From the NCBI RefSeq assembly GCF_009932375.1, contig NZ_BLJG01000078.1, forward strand, positions 1 to 64,000: DNA of 64,000 nucleotides, given 5' to 3'. The position numbers were made by a program, and so were the translations under genes. This stretch comes from Pseudomonas juntendi. GTDB lineage: Bacteria > Pseudomonadota > Gammaproteobacteria > Pseudomonadales > Pseudomonadaceae. The notes beneath the pieces were generated by a model. That model searched no databases and was not told where the DNA came from. It worked only from the letters and a program-made list of their open reading frames with translations. Positions 46,728 to 55,900 of this stretch are shown piece by piece; the first letter of the stretch is position 1; every line of letters starts with the position of its first letter.

Positions 46728-46858
46728 GTTATAAATCAATGACTTGCAAACCTACCTCGTCGGTCGAAAACGGTATGCATAACCTGCATGGGGTATGCGT
46801 TTCCGGCATTAGATTTCCCCCCCTGCCATCGCAATAGTTGCCGCCTTTTTCGCTGGCC

Positions 46859-46874
46859 AGGGCGCCCTGTCGCT
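46859..46874 (+). promoter_or_regulatory. Weak sigma-54 promoter candidate for gltP
   Basis: AGGGCGCCCTGTCGCT keeps the GG-N10-GC spacing but matches the -24 box poorly. It is listed because AauR is a sigma-54 activator and this is the best-spaced match found between its site and gltP. Confidence 0.2.
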
Positions 46875-46996
46875 CGCCTGCGGTGTCCTTACATAACGTC
46901 GCCGGACAGAAACCGTTATTGCGTGTGACTTGGCCAAGGGCTCTGTCACGCCTGTTTCCACCCGGTGTCATGACCACTAGAACAAAGGGTAAAGAC

Positions 46997-48325
46997 ATGA
47001 AGAAGGCAAAACTGAGCCTCGCCTGGCAGATCGTCATCGGTCTGGTGCTGGGTGTTGCAATCGGCGCGCTGCTGAACCACTTCAGTGCAGAAAAGGCCTG
47101 GTGGATCAGTAACGTCCTCCAGCCCGCCGGTGACATCTTCATTCGCCTGATCAAGATGATCGTCGTCCCGATCGTGATTTCGTCGCTGATCGTGGGTATC
47201 GCCGGGGTTGGCGATGCGAAGAAACTGGGCAGCATTGGCCTGAAGACCATCATCTACTTCGAGGTGGTGACCACGATCGCCATCGTCGTCGGCTTGGTGC
47301 TGGCAAACCTGTTCCACCCCGGTGCCGGTATCGACATGAGCACGCTGGGTACCGTGGATATCTCCAAGTATCAGGCGACCGCGGCCGAAGTGCAGCATGA
47401 GCACGCCTTCATCGAGACCCTGCTCAACCTGATCCCGTCGAACATCTTCGCAGCGCTGATGCGTGGCGAAATGCTGCCGATCATCTTCTTCTCGGTCATG
47501 TTCGGCCTTGGGCTGTCGAGCCTGCAGGCAGAGCTGCGCGACCCGCTGGTACGGACCTTCCAGGCCGTATCGGAAACCATGTTCAAGGTCACCCACATGA
47601 TCATGAACTACGCGCCGATCGGTGTGTTCGCCCTGATCGCCGTGACTGTCGCCAACTTCGGCTTCAGCTCGCTGCTGCCGCTGGCCAAGCTGGTGCTGCT
47701 GGTGTACTTCGCCATTGCCTTCTTCGCCTTCATGGTACTGGGCCTGGTGGCTCGCCTGTTTGGCTTCTCGGTGATCAAGATCATGCGCATCATGAAAGAT
47801 GAGCTGATCCTGGCCTACTCCACTTCCAGTTCGGAAACCGTGCTGCCACGGGTGATCGAGAAAATGGAGAAGTACGGTGCACCGAAGTCGATCTGCTCGT
47901 TCGTGGTACCGACCGGCTACTCCTTCAACCTCGACGGTTCTACCCTGTACCAGAGCATTGCGGCGATCTTCATTGCCCAGCTGTACGGTATCGACCTGTC
48001 GTGGAGCCAGCAGCTGCTGCTGGTGCTGACCCTGATGGTCACGTCCAAAGGTATTGCTGGTGTGCCGGGCGTTTCGTTCGTGGTACTGCTGGCCACCCTC
48101 GGCAGCGTGGGCATTCCGCTGGAAGGCCTGGCCTTCATCGCCGGCGTCGACCGCATCATGGACATGGCCCGCACCGCGCTGAACGTGATCGGCAACGCAC
48201 TGGCGGCATTGGTCATCTCGCGTTGGGAAGGCATGTACGATGCGGCCAAGGGCGAGCAGTACTACGCCTCGCTCATGGCTGACAAACAGCAAACTGCGGT
48301 GGTTGGCGAAGCGGCCAAGCGCTGA
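46997..48325 (+). CDS. gltP: Glutamate/aspartate:proton symporter, DAACS family
   Basis: A 442-residue inner-membrane carrier for acidic amino acids. It has about eight helices plus two re-entrant hairpins, with the serine-rich substrate loop AYSTSSSETVLPR, the NMDGT-like NLDGSTLYQS motif and GIAGVPGVSF. The ATG (MKKAKLSLAWQ) follows AAGGG; an in-frame upstream extension is rejected as it lacks a ribosome site. A strong terminator follows. An AauR-type site upstream suggests induction by glutamate or aspartate. Confidence 0.93.
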   Translation: MKKAKLSLAWQIVIGLVLGVAIGALLNHFSAEKAWWISNVLQPAGDIFIRLIKMIVVPIVISSLIVGIAGVGDAKKLGSIGLKTIIYFEVVTTIAIVVGLVLANLFHPGAGIDMSTLGTVDISKYQATAAEVQHEHAFIETLLNLIPSNIFAALMRGEMLPIIFFSVMFGLGLSSLQAELRDPLVRTFQAVSETMFKVTHMIMNYAPIGVFALIAVTVANFGFSSLLPLAKLVLLVYFAIAFFAFMVLGLVARLFGFSVIKIMRIMKDELILAYSTSSSETVLPRVIEKMEKYGAPKSICSFVVPTGYSFNLDGSTLYQSIAAIFIAQLYGIDLSWSQQLLLVLTLMVTSKGIAGVPGVSFVVLLATLGSVGIPLEGLAFIAGVDRIMDMARTALNVIGNALAALVISRWEGMYDAAKGEQYYASLMADKQQTAVVGEAAKR

Positions 48326-48343
48326 GTTCATACCCCGCTGGAC

Positions 48344-48371
48344 AAAAAGCCCCGACCCGTCGGGGCTTTTT
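48344..48371. terminator. Intrinsic terminator after gltP
   Basis: AAAAAGCCCCGAC-CCGTCGGGGCTTTTT is a perfect GC stem flanked by A and T runs, so it can work in both directions. It separates gltP from the next gene. Confidence 0.92.
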
Positions 48372-48457
48372 GTTGTCTGTGATGTTGCGCGGCCGCGGTC
48401 TGCAGCCTTGCGCCCCGATACGCTATCATTCGGGCACTTTTCTGGGGGAACACACGG

Positions 48458-49687
48458 ATGCTCAATGGCCTTTGGCTCGGCTTTTTCCTGGTGGCGGCGG
48501 TGTCCGCCCTGGCCCAATGGCTGATAGGCGGCAACGCGGGCATTTTTGCGACCATGGTCGAGAGCATCTTTGCCATGGCCAAGCTCTCTGTCGAGGTGAT
48601 GGTGCTGCTGTTTGGCACTCTGACCCTGTGGCTCGGCTTTCTCAAAATTGCCGAAAAGGCCGGCATCGTCGAATGGCTGGCCAAGGTACTGGGCCCGTTG
48701 TTTGCGCGCTTGATGCCGGAAGTACCACCCGGCCACCCGGCACTGGGCCTGATCACCATGAACTTCGCGGCCAACGGCCTGGGGCTGGACAACGCCGCCA
48801 CACCGATTGGCCTCAAAGCCATGCGCGCGTTGCAGGAGCTGAACCCCAGCAGCACCACGGCGAGCAACGCGCAGATCCTGTTCCTGGTGCTCAACGCCTC
48901 TTCGTTGACCCTGCTGCCTGTGACCATCTTCATGTACCGCGCCCAGCAAGGCGCGCCCGACCCGACCATGGTGTTCCTGCCGATCCTGCTGGCCACCAGT
49001 GTCTCGACCCTGGTCGGGCTGTTGTCGGTGGCCGTCATGCAACGCCTGCGTTTGTGGGACCCGGTCGTACTTGCCTACTTCATCCCCGGTGCGCTGCTGC
49101 TGGGTGGCTTCATGGCCTTCCTGGGCACATTGTCGGCAGCGGCACTGGCCAGCTTGTCGTCGATCCTGGGTAACTTGACGCTGTTTGGCGTGATCCTGCT
49201 GTTCGTGGTGATCGGTGCGTTGCGGCAGGTGAAGGTGTACGAAGCCTTTGTCGAGGGCGCCAAAGAGGGCTTTGACGTCGCCAAGAACCTGCTGCCCTAC
49301 CTGGTGGCCATGCTGGTGGCTGTGGGCGTGCTGAGGGCCTCGGGCGCGCTGGAATTGGCGTTGGACGGTATTCGCCATGCGGTCAACTGGTTGGGCCTGG
49401 ACACGCGCTTCGTCGAAGGCCTGCCGACAGCGTTGGTCAAGCCGTTCTCCGGGAGCGCGGCGCGGGCAATGCTGATCGAGACCATGCAGAGCCAAGGGGT
49501 GGACAGCTTCCCTGCCCTGGTGGCGGCAACCATCCAGGGCAGTACCGAGACCACTTTCTATGTGCTGGCGGTGTATTTCGGCGCGGTGGGCATCCAGCGT
49601 GTGCGGCATGCGGTGGGGTGTGCGCTGCTGGCCGAGTTCTCTGGTGTAGTGGCAGCCATCTGCGTGTGTTACTGGTTCTTTGCCTGA
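48458..49687 (+). CDS. Fused SpmA-SpmB-like nucleoside recognition domain protein
   Basis: A 409-residue inner-membrane protein with two nucleoside-recognition (Gate) domains. The first half resembles SpmA (GLITMNFAANGLGLDNAATPIGLKAM) and the second SpmB (VKPFSGSAARAMLIE, IQGSTETTFYVLAVYFGAVG). In Bacillus these are separate spore-maturation proteins; in non-sporulating Proteobacteria the fusion is common and its substrate unknown. The ATG follows GGGGGAA. It is a single gene between terminators. Confidence 0.9.
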   Translation: MLNGLWLGFFLVAAVSALAQWLIGGNAGIFATMVESIFAMAKLSVEVMVLLFGTLTLWLGFLKIAEKAGIVEWLAKVLGPLFARLMPEVPPGHPALGLITMNFAANGLGLDNAATPIGLKAMRALQELNPSSTTASNAQILFLVLNASSLTLLPVTIFMYRAQQGAPDPTMVFLPILLATSVSTLVGLLSVAVMQRLRLWDPVVLAYFIPGALLLGGFMAFLGTLSAAALASLSSILGNLTLFGVILLFVVIGALRQVKVYEAFVEGAKEGFDVAKNLLPYLVAMLVAVGVLRASGALELALDGIRHAVNWLGLDTRFVEGLPTALVKPFSGSAARAMLIETMQSQGVDSFPALVAATIQGSTETTFYVLAVYFGAVGIQRVRHAVGCALLAEFSGVVAAICVCYWFFA

Positions 49688-49724
49688 ACGATCTGCAGGC
49701 CTGCACCGCATCAACGGGTAAACC

Positions 49725-50342
49725 CTAGCGGGTTGAGCCGCTGCCAGCCTGGGCAATCGCCCAGTCCACCACCTGCCCGGTGAGTAGGTCGCACGCTTGG
49801 CCAAACCCGGCCACTACCCCGGCTACTTGCTTGTCTGCCAGCGGCTGGCGGACTTCGAAGCGCTTGCTGGCGAGAATGCGCTGAGTGCGGCCTTGCACCA
49901 GCCGTGCGTCATAGCGGATCACCACCTCCACGGTGCCGTCCGCGCGGTATTCGCTCTGGAACGCCTGCAACTCGCCAGCCAGCTCGTAGTCAGCCTGCAA
50001 ATTGCTGTCGTCGGCGCTCAGGCGCTGCACCTGGCCGTCGCGCTGAAAGCCGTCGAGCAGCCGGTTGCGCAGCAGCATCGGGGCCGGATCGCTCCAGCGC
50101 GCGCCCTTGTAGCTGCTGACCACATTGCCCTGCGGGATGACCGCAATCCGTGGCCCGGCCAATACCTCGCTGGCCAGCGGTTTGTTCAGGCGCAATGACC
50201 AATCCAGCGGCGGCGCGCTGCGGCTGATCTGGTTGACCGGCAAGCGATACAGGTCCACAGGCTCGCTCGTGGGCAGGATCGAGCAGGCGCTGGCCAGCCC
50301 AAGCGTGACCGCCAAAGCCACTAAGCGCAGCGACGATTTCAT
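49725..50342 (-). CDS. ABC transport auxiliary lipoprotein, PqiC-like
   Basis: A 205-residue lipoprotein with lipobox LASAC (Cys20) and the ABC_trans_aux/PqiC domain (VDLYRLP, GPRIAVIPQ, YELAGELQAFQSEY, RRFEV-type strand). It probably sits on the inner face of the outer membrane and accepts or docks the MCE protein encoded just before it. Its ATG overlaps the end of the MlaD-like gene (ATGA). It is the last gene of the lipid-transport operon. Confidence 0.88.
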   Translation of the reverse strand: MKSSLRLVALAVTLGLASACSILPTSEPVDLYRLPVNQISRSAPPLDWSLRLNKPLASEVLAGPRIAVIPQGNVVSSYKGARWSDPAPMLLRNRLLDGFQRDGQVQRLSADDSNLQADYELAGELQAFQSEYRADGTVEVVIRYDARLVQGRTQRILASKRFEVRQPLADKQVAGVVAGFGQACDLLTGQVVDWAIAQAGSGSTR

Positions 50343-51277
50343 GGCTGGAACTCCTTGTTGTTGTCGCGGCCGAGCAGGTAGCCGCTGGGGTCTGCTTCCA
50401 GTTGCCGGGAAATGCCTTTGAGTGCGTTGAGGGTTTCGCGCAGTTCGCGGATGGCCGGGGTCAGCTGGTTCAGGCCCTGGGCGCCGTCGCCGATGGCTTC
50501 GCTGTTGTCCTTCAGCAGGCTGTTGATGGTGGCAGTGCTCTGCGCCAACGACTGCATGGCTTGCTCGGCGCTGCCGATGGCCTGCTTGCCCTCGGTGCCC
50601 AGCAAGCCATTGGCATTGCGCATCAGCACCTGGGTTTCGGCCAGGGTCGCGCTGGCCTGCTTGCCTACCTGGACCAGTTGCTCGATCGCCTGGCTGATGC
50701 TGCCATGCTCCCCGGCGAAGGCGCCGGTGGTCTTGTCGAGGTTGGCCAAGGTATTGCTGAGGTGGTCGATGTTGCCCTCGGAGAACATCTGGTTGGCGTT
50801 GTGCAGCAGCAAGTTGATGTTGGTCACCAGGTCGCTGCTGTCATTGAGCAGGCGCGAGATGGGCGATGGCGAGGCGATGATCACCGGCAGCTTGCCGTCT
50901 TTGCCTTTCAGCTCGGGGCTCTGTGGGGTACCGCCGCTGAGCTGGATGAACGAGTTGCCTGTCACGCCGGCCAGGGTCAGCTTGGCCTGGGTGTCTTCTT
51001 TGACTGGGGTGTCGCCGCTAAGGCGCACCCGTGCCAATACCCGACGCGGGTCTTTAGGGTCCAGGCGCAGGGTGGAAACGTCACCCACCTTGATCCCGTT
51101 GTACTGCACCGGGCTGCCACGAGACAGGCCGGAAACTGCCTCGTTGAACACGACTTCGTAGTCCTTGAACGCATCGTCGACGCTGGACTTGGTCAGCCAC
51201 AGGCCGAACAGCATGGCACCGGCTACCACCAGGACGGTGACCAGGCCGATAAGAACGTGATGGGCTCGGGTTTCCAT
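50339..51277 (-). CDS. MCE/MlaD-family lipid-transport protein
   Basis: A 312-residue protein with one N-terminal membrane helix (about 7-28) and an MCE domain (about 38-118; VSGLSRGSPVQYNGIKVG). A long helical, Ala/Gln/Asn-rich tail (about 150-300) could form a tube or coiled coil across the periplasm. MCE proteins form hexameric rings that pass lipids between membranes. It is the third gene of the operon, four bases after the ATPase gene. Confidence 0.92.
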   Translation of the reverse strand: METRAHHVLIGLVTVLVVAGAMLFGLWLTKSSVDDAFKDYEVVFNEAVSGLSRGSPVQYNGIKVGDVSTLRLDPKDPRRVLARVRLSGDTPVKEDTQAKLTLAGVTGNSFIQLSGGTPQSPELKGKDGKLPVIIASPSPISRLLNDSSDLVTNINLLLHNANQMFSEGNIDHLSNTLANLDKTTGAFAGEHGSISQAIEQLVQVGKQASATLAETQVLMRNANGLLGTEGKQAIGSAEQAMQSLAQSTATINSLLKDNSEAIGDGAQGLNQLTPAIRELRETLNALKGISRQLEADPSGYLLGRDNNKEFQP

Positions 51278-51280
51278 TGC

Positions 51281-52072
51281 TCAGCGCTCCTGGCCAGTGC
51301 GGGTGGCGGCCTGTTCGGCTGCGCGCCCGCGTGGGCCGTGAAAGTATTCTTGGATCCAGGCGTCGTTGGTCTGTTCGACCTCGGCCAATGGGCCGGCCAC
51401 CAGGACCTTTTTCTGCGACAGTACGGCGATGCGGTCGGTGATGGTGTACAGGGTGTCAAGGTCGTGGGTGATCAGGAACACCGACAGGCCGAGCGCATCG
51501 CGCAGGGTGAGGATCAACTGGTCGAAGGCCGCAGCGCCGATCGGGTCCAGGCCTGCGGTCGGCTCGTCGAGGAACAGTATGTCCGGGTCCAGGGCCAGGG
51601 CCCGGGCCAGCGCTGCGCGCTTGATCATGCCCCCCGACAAAGAAGCAGGGTACTTGTCGGCTGCCGAGGTCGGCAGCCCGGCCAATGCCAGCTTTACCCC
51701 GGCCAGGTGCTCGGCATCGGCGCGGGATAACCCGGCATGCTCGATCAGTGGCAGGGCAACGTTCTCGGTCACTGTCAGGGAAGAGAACAGCGCGCCCTTC
51801 TGGAACAGTACGCCAAAACGCCGTTCGACCAATGAGCGCTGCGTTTCGCGCAGGCCGGCCAGGTCCTGGCCGAACACCTTGATCTGCCCTTCGTTGGGGC
51901 GGCGCAGGCCTATGATACTGCGCAGCAGCACGGACTTGCCGCTGCCAGAGCCGCCCACCACGGCAAGGATTTCGCCGCGGTACAGGTCCAGGTCGAGGTT
52001 TTCATGCACCACTTGCCGGCCAAAGCGGTTACAGATGCCGCGGGCTTCGATCACGCTCTCACGTCGGTTCAC
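51281..52072 (-). CDS. MlaF-like ABC ATP-binding protein
   Basis: A 263-residue ATPase powering the lipid transporter. Walker A is GGSGSGKSV, the signature LSGGMIKRAALARAL, Walker B ILFLDEPTAGLDP and the switch His in ITHDLD. GTG is taken as start, overlapping the permease stop (GTGA); the longer in-frame extension is a shadow of the permease gene. It should dimerise under the MlaE-like permease. Confidence 0.93.
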   Translation of the reverse strand: MNRRESVIEARGICNRFGRQVVHENLDLDLYRGEILAVVGGSGSGKSVLLRSIIGLRRPNEGQIKVFGQDLAGLRETQRSLVERRFGVLFQKGALFSSLTVTENVALPLIEHAGLSRADAEHLAGVKLALAGLPTSAADKYPASLSGGMIKRAALARALALDPDILFLDEPTAGLDPIGAAAFDQLILTLRDALGLSVFLITHDLDTLYTITDRIAVLSQKKVLVAGPLAEVEQTNDAWIQEYFHGPRGRAAEQAATRTGQER

Positions 52073-53202
52073 CAGCCCATCTCCATGAAGAACAGCGCGG
52101 CCACCGCGTCGAGCACGATAACCACGAAGATCGATTGCACCACGGCCGAAGTCGTGTGTGCACCGACCGACTCGGCGCTGCCGCTGACCTTGAAGCCTTC
52201 CAGGCAGCCAATGGCGGCAATCAGAAAGGCAAAGAACGGCGCCTTGGCCAGGCCGACCAGAAAGTGCTGCACGCCAATATCGCTTTGCAGCAATGACAGG
52301 AACATGGCCGGCGAAATGCCCAGCGACAGGGCGCACACCACGGCCCCGCCGACGATGCCGCAAAGCATGGCGACGAACGTGAGCAGCGGCAGGGTAATCA
52401 GCAGGGCCAGCACCCGGGGTACCACCAGCAGTTCCATGGGGTTGAGGCCCAGGGTGCGGATCGCGTCTATTTCCTCATTGGCTTTCATCGAGCCGATCTG
52501 CGCGGTAAATGCGCTGGCGGTGCGGCCGGCCATGAGGATGGCGGTGAGCAACACGGCGAACTCGCGCAGGAACGAGAACGCCACCAGGTCGACGGTGAAC
52601 ACCGTTGCGCCGAAGTCAGCCAGCACCGTGGCGCCAAGGAAGGCCACCACGGCACCCACCAGAAAGGTCAGCAAGGCCACGATTGGCGCGGCATCCAGCC
52701 CTGTCTGTTCGATGTGGGCGACGATCGGGGTGATGCGCCAGCGGTGTGGCTGTAGGGCACGGCGTAGCAGCGTTTCGAGGATGACGCCGATGAAACCGAG
52801 CAGTTGCATGCTGTCTTGCCACAGGGTGCCGACGGCGCAGCCTATACGCTCCAGCAGCAACAGCAGCACGTTGCGCTCGGGCTCCTTCACCGGGATGCAG
52901 TAGTCCTGGACCGATTGGTAGACATTCTTCAGCAGCGCCCGGCTGGCTTCCGGCAGGTCGTGGGTGCAGCGCGACAGACGCTCGGTGCCGAGCAGTTCGG
53001 CCAGCAGCGACGCACCGGCCGTGTCCAGGCGCCCCAGCTGGCTGAGGTCGGCGACGGTGTCGGGGGTGTATTGCGCACGCAGCCGCTCGCTGTCGCGTTT
53101 CAGGCTGGCGTAGTGCGCCAAGGTCCAGTCACCGGCAATGCGCAGGCAGGCCGGTTGACTGCTGGTATCCAGAGTGAGGCTGGGGGTGGTCATAGGCTCC
53201 AT
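52069..53202 (-). CDS. STAS-MlaE fusion permease
   Basis: A 377-residue protein whose N-terminal 95 residues form a STAS domain (LRIAGDWTL, VADLSQLGRLDTAGASLLAEL) and whose remainder is an MlaE permease with about six helices (EIDAIRTLGLNPMELLVVPR is the family core). In E. coli the STAS part is the separate MlaB, so this is a fused form. It is the first gene of the operon. A second ATG three codons in has GGAG close by and could be the true start. Confidence 0.92.
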   Translation of the reverse strand: MEPMTTPSLTLDTSSQPACLRIAGDWTLAHYASLKRDSERLRAQYTPDTVADLSQLGRLDTAGASLLAELLGTERLSRCTHDLPEASRALLKNVYQSVQDYCIPVKEPERNVLLLLLERIGCAVGTLWQDSMQLLGFIGVILETLLRRALQPHRWRITPIVAHIEQTGLDAAPIVALLTFLVGAVVAFLGATVLADFGATVFTVDLVAFSFLREFAVLLTAILMAGRTASAFTAQIGSMKANEEIDAIRTLGLNPMELLVVPRVLALLITLPLLTFVAMLCGIVGGAVVCALSLGISPAMFLSLLQSDIGVQHFLVGLAKAPFFAFLIAAIGCLEGFKVSGSAESVGAHTTSAVVQSIFVVIVLDAVAALFFMEMGW

Positions 53203-53295
53203 GCAACTGACTCGGCGCTAAGGCTCAGGGGCTGATCATAGCGCAGCAGGCCGGGGCTGTTTGGTGATTATGTGCTGTGTACCAGCAGGTGTTGA

Positions 53296-54318
53296 TTACC
53301 CGGCTGGCGCATCGTCGACCACCTTGAAGCGCAGTACGCCAATCACTTGGCCATCCTCGGTCAGAACCCGTACCTGCCACCTGCCCACCGGGTTGGGTGG
53401 GAAGTTCTGCTTGTGCGTCCAGGCCCGGTAGCCTTCCTTGCGCCCACCGTGGATGTCGAGGGCAATGCGGTCCACCTCCTGGCCGTCCTTCTGCCACACG
53501 TGGTAGATCCGCTCATTCAGGCCGCGTGGTGCGTTGATGGCGGTATAGGCGTACAAGCCGCTGCTGCGAATGCTGCTGGCGGCAATTTCGTGCAGCGACT
53601 CGCCTGGCTGGCGGTTCAGCACTTCGGTGCTCACCGCCACCTCGGTCATCCACAGGGTTGCCGGCGGTACCCAGGAGCGCAACAACCAGCCGCCAGCACC
53701 CACCGACAGCGTGACCAGCAACAAGGCCACAGCCCGGCGCCAGTTGTTGATCGGAAAACTGCTGGCCAAGCTGGGAAACGACAGCGCCATGGCGATGATC
53801 AGCGCCAGCTTGAAGCTTTGCGCGGTGGTCAGGTGGACGATGATCGGCAGCGCCGTGAGCAACGCAGCGAACAGGGTCAGGGTATGCAGCGCCAGGAACA
53901 GCCAGCGCCGCGGAGCCAGCCATTTGTAGTACAGCGGGTCGATGATCGACACCAGGCCGGCAGCGCCGAGCAGGCCCGTGAACACCAGCTGGCCGCTGTT
54001 CCAGGTCGTGGTGATGAAGAAGAAGGGCAAAACGAAGAACAGTGTTTCCTGGTGGATCATCTGCGTGGCGTAGCGCAGCAGTGGCTGCGGGATTTCGCGG
54101 TTGAACGTGCGCGCGAACAGGCCGGTGAGTGTGTTTTCCAGCATCAGCCACACCCAGCTCACCAGCATCAGCACGGCAACCCAACTGGCCAGGCCGGCCT
54201 GGCGGTCGACCAGGATGAAGCTGCCGATACCTGAAAGAAACCCCCCAAGCGCGATGATGCCGGGATAGCGTTTGAGCAGTTCGATGATGCGCTGGACGAT
54301 GCGGGGGATCTGGGGCAT
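53296..54318 (-). CDS. DUF5924 membrane protein with C-terminal DUF2914-like domain
   Basis: A 340-residue protein with about eight hydrophobic helices over residues 15-225 and a C-terminal periplasmic beta-rich domain (about 230-335; LNERIYHVWQKDGQEVDRI, GRWQVRVLTEDGQVIGVLRF) like DUF2914. The family is conserved in pseudomonads with no known role. It is 93 bases before the lipid-transport operon on the same strand, and a REP pair separates it from the M16 gene. Confidence 0.85.
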   Translation of the reverse strand: MPQIPRIVQRIIELLKRYPGIIALGGFLSGIGSFILVDRQAGLASWVAVLMLVSWVWLMLENTLTGLFARTFNREIPQPLLRYATQMIHQETLFFVLPFFFITTTWNSGQLVFTGLLGAAGLVSIIDPLYYKWLAPRRWLFLALHTLTLFAALLTALPIIVHLTTAQSFKLALIIAMALSFPSLASSFPINNWRRAVALLLVTLSVGAGGWLLRSWVPPATLWMTEVAVSTEVLNRQPGESLHEIAASSIRSSGLYAYTAINAPRGLNERIYHVWQKDGQEVDRIALDIHGGRKEGYRAWTHKQNFPPNPVGRWQVRVLTEDGQVIGVLRFKVVDDAPAG

Positions 54319-54351
54319 TGGCTCTACAACGGGAGAGAGTTGGGTGGCTGT

Positions 54352-54449
54352 GCCGGCCGCTTCGCGGGTAAACCCGCTCCCACAGGATCACCACAGCTTC
54401 TGCAACAGTGGGGTCCCTGTAGGAGCGGGTTTACCCGCGAAGAGGCCAG
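54352..54449. repeat. Inverted pair of REP elements
   Basis: GGCCGCTTCGCGGGTAAACC/CGCTCCCACAGG faces CCTGTAGGAGCGGGTTTACC/CGCGAAGAGGCC. This is the closest copy in the window to the canonical P. putida 35-base REP. Confidence 0.9.
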
Positions 54450-54473
54450 TACTGGCAAAAGAATACCGCTGAT

Positions 54474-55880
54474 TCACCGCCGGCGTGTAGCACCGCTCGG
54501 CCGCTGTGGGCCATGCCGCCGCCAGCGCAACAGTCCCGCGGCCACGATCAGCCCTACCAACAGGGCACCCAGCCCATAGAATTCGTCATAACCCAGCAGC
54601 GGCTTTTCAATGCGTACGTAGCCGTCTTCCTTGAGCAATTCCCGCAACGCCTGGTTGGCTTGCTCCAGGGTGACCTGGCGCAGTTTGCGCACCGGGTTGG
54701 TGAAGCGGCCGTCGGTGTAGTCGTTCAGCGCTCCCCAGTAGTAGTCGGCCAAGGCACTGTTGCCTTGGGTGCTCCAGCTTTCCTTGGCGACACTGGCATC
54801 CTTGATGCGGGCGAACGTATCCGGGTCCAGCCCCTCTTTGCGCAGGTGCTTGAACAACCGCTGCATGACCGCTACGGCCTTGTCGATGTCATCGCGCTCC
54901 AGGTCGGCATTGACGCTGAGCAGGCCGGTGTCACCGAAGCTTTCGCGCTGCACCGAGGGCCCATAGGACAAGCCATTGCGCAGGCGCAGCTGGTCGTAGA
55001 TGGCCCAGTCCAGGTAGCGTGCCAGCAGGTCGAGGGTGGCCTGGTGGTCGTTGTCCAGTACCGGCTCGATGAAAAGCCAGTGCAGTTTCACGCTGTCACC
55101 GAGCCAGCCACGGGTCAGATCGCGGCGCTGCTCGGCTTGCTGGGTGATGCTATCCAGATTGCGGCGCTCTTCTGGCTCGGTGGCCGGCAGCTCGCCAAAC
55201 GAGCGTTCCAGATAGGCTGGCAACAGGCGGTCCAGGCCACCGACCATGATCAGGGTCATGTTGTTGGCGGCGTACCAGCGGTCGCGCAGGGCCTGGACCT
55301 GTTCCAGGGTCATGTCGTCGACGTTGGAGCGCTCTGGGCACTTCAGGCCCAGCTCGGTGGCCAGTTGGTCGCTGGCGGGGTGGCCGATGTCCTGGCGGTC
55401 GAGCCAGCGCTGCAGGTGGCCGTAGTGGCCGCCATCCTCGCGTTCGATGATGCGTTTGGCGGTGGCCAGGGCCTTGGCATCGATGTGGGTATCGCGGATG
55501 ACCGCCAGCAACAGGTCGAGTACCTTGCGCTGGTTGCGCGCCGGTGCTTCGATGACGAAAGTGGTATCGGCACTGCTGGTAAAGGCGTTCCATTCCCCGC
55601 CCAGCGCCTGCAGGCGCTCTTCCAGGCCGCCTTCGCCGGTTTCATCGATGCCGCTGAACAGCAGGTGCTCAAGCAGGTGCGGCAGCTCTTTCTGCTCGCA
55701 ATCGAAATCATCCAGCCCAACCCCGACCACCAGGCGTATCGCCACATGGTCACGCTCGTAGCCATTTTTCAGAATCACCTGCAGGCCGTTGGGCAACAGG
55801 TAGCCTTCCACCCGCGACCGGTCGAGGGCGAAAGTGGGCAGGCTGCAGATCAGGATGCAAACGAACATCAGGCAACGCAT
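54474..55880 (-). CDS. M16-family zinc peptidase, membrane-tethered
   Basis: A 468-residue exported peptidase. The signal peptide ends TFA-LD; the inverted zinc motif is His68-Leu-Leu-Glu71-His72, with a third ligand Glu148 at the usual 76-residue spacing (RIIEREDG). The C-terminal M16 half has the RNGLSYGPS substrate motif. A membrane helix at the very C-terminus (about 435-455) followed by Arg residues probably anchors it in the inner membrane facing the periplasm. It is one gene rather than the paired active/inactive form seen elsewhere. Confidence 0.9.
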   Translation of the reverse strand: MRCLMFVCILICSLPTFALDRSRVEGYLLPNGLQVILKNGYERDHVAIRLVVGVGLDDFDCEQKELPHLLEHLLFSGIDETGEGGLEERLQALGGEWNAFTSSADTTFVIEAPARNQRKVLDLLLAVIRDTHIDAKALATAKRIIEREDGGHYGHLQRWLDRQDIGHPASDQLATELGLKCPERSNVDDMTLEQVQALRDRWYAANNMTLIMVGGLDRLLPAYLERSFGELPATEPEERRNLDSITQQAEQRRDLTRGWLGDSVKLHWLFIEPVLDNDHQATLDLLARYLDWAIYDQLRLRNGLSYGPSVQRESFGDTGLLSVNADLERDDIDKAVAVMQRLFKHLRKEGLDPDTFARIKDASVAKESWSTQGNSALADYYWGALNDYTDGRFTNPVRKLRQVTLEQANQALRELLKEDGYVRIEKPLLGYDEFYGLGALLVGLIVAAGLLRWRRHGPQRPSGATRRR

Positions 55881-55900
55881 GGGCGAGCTAGGGTCCTCAG

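Noticed and set aside
46946..49804. A 952-codon reverse frame opposite gltP and the SpmAB-like gene
   Set aside because: It is antisense to two well-supported genes and has the low-complexity His/Gln/Arg composition of a shadow; the long frame reflects GC3 bias.
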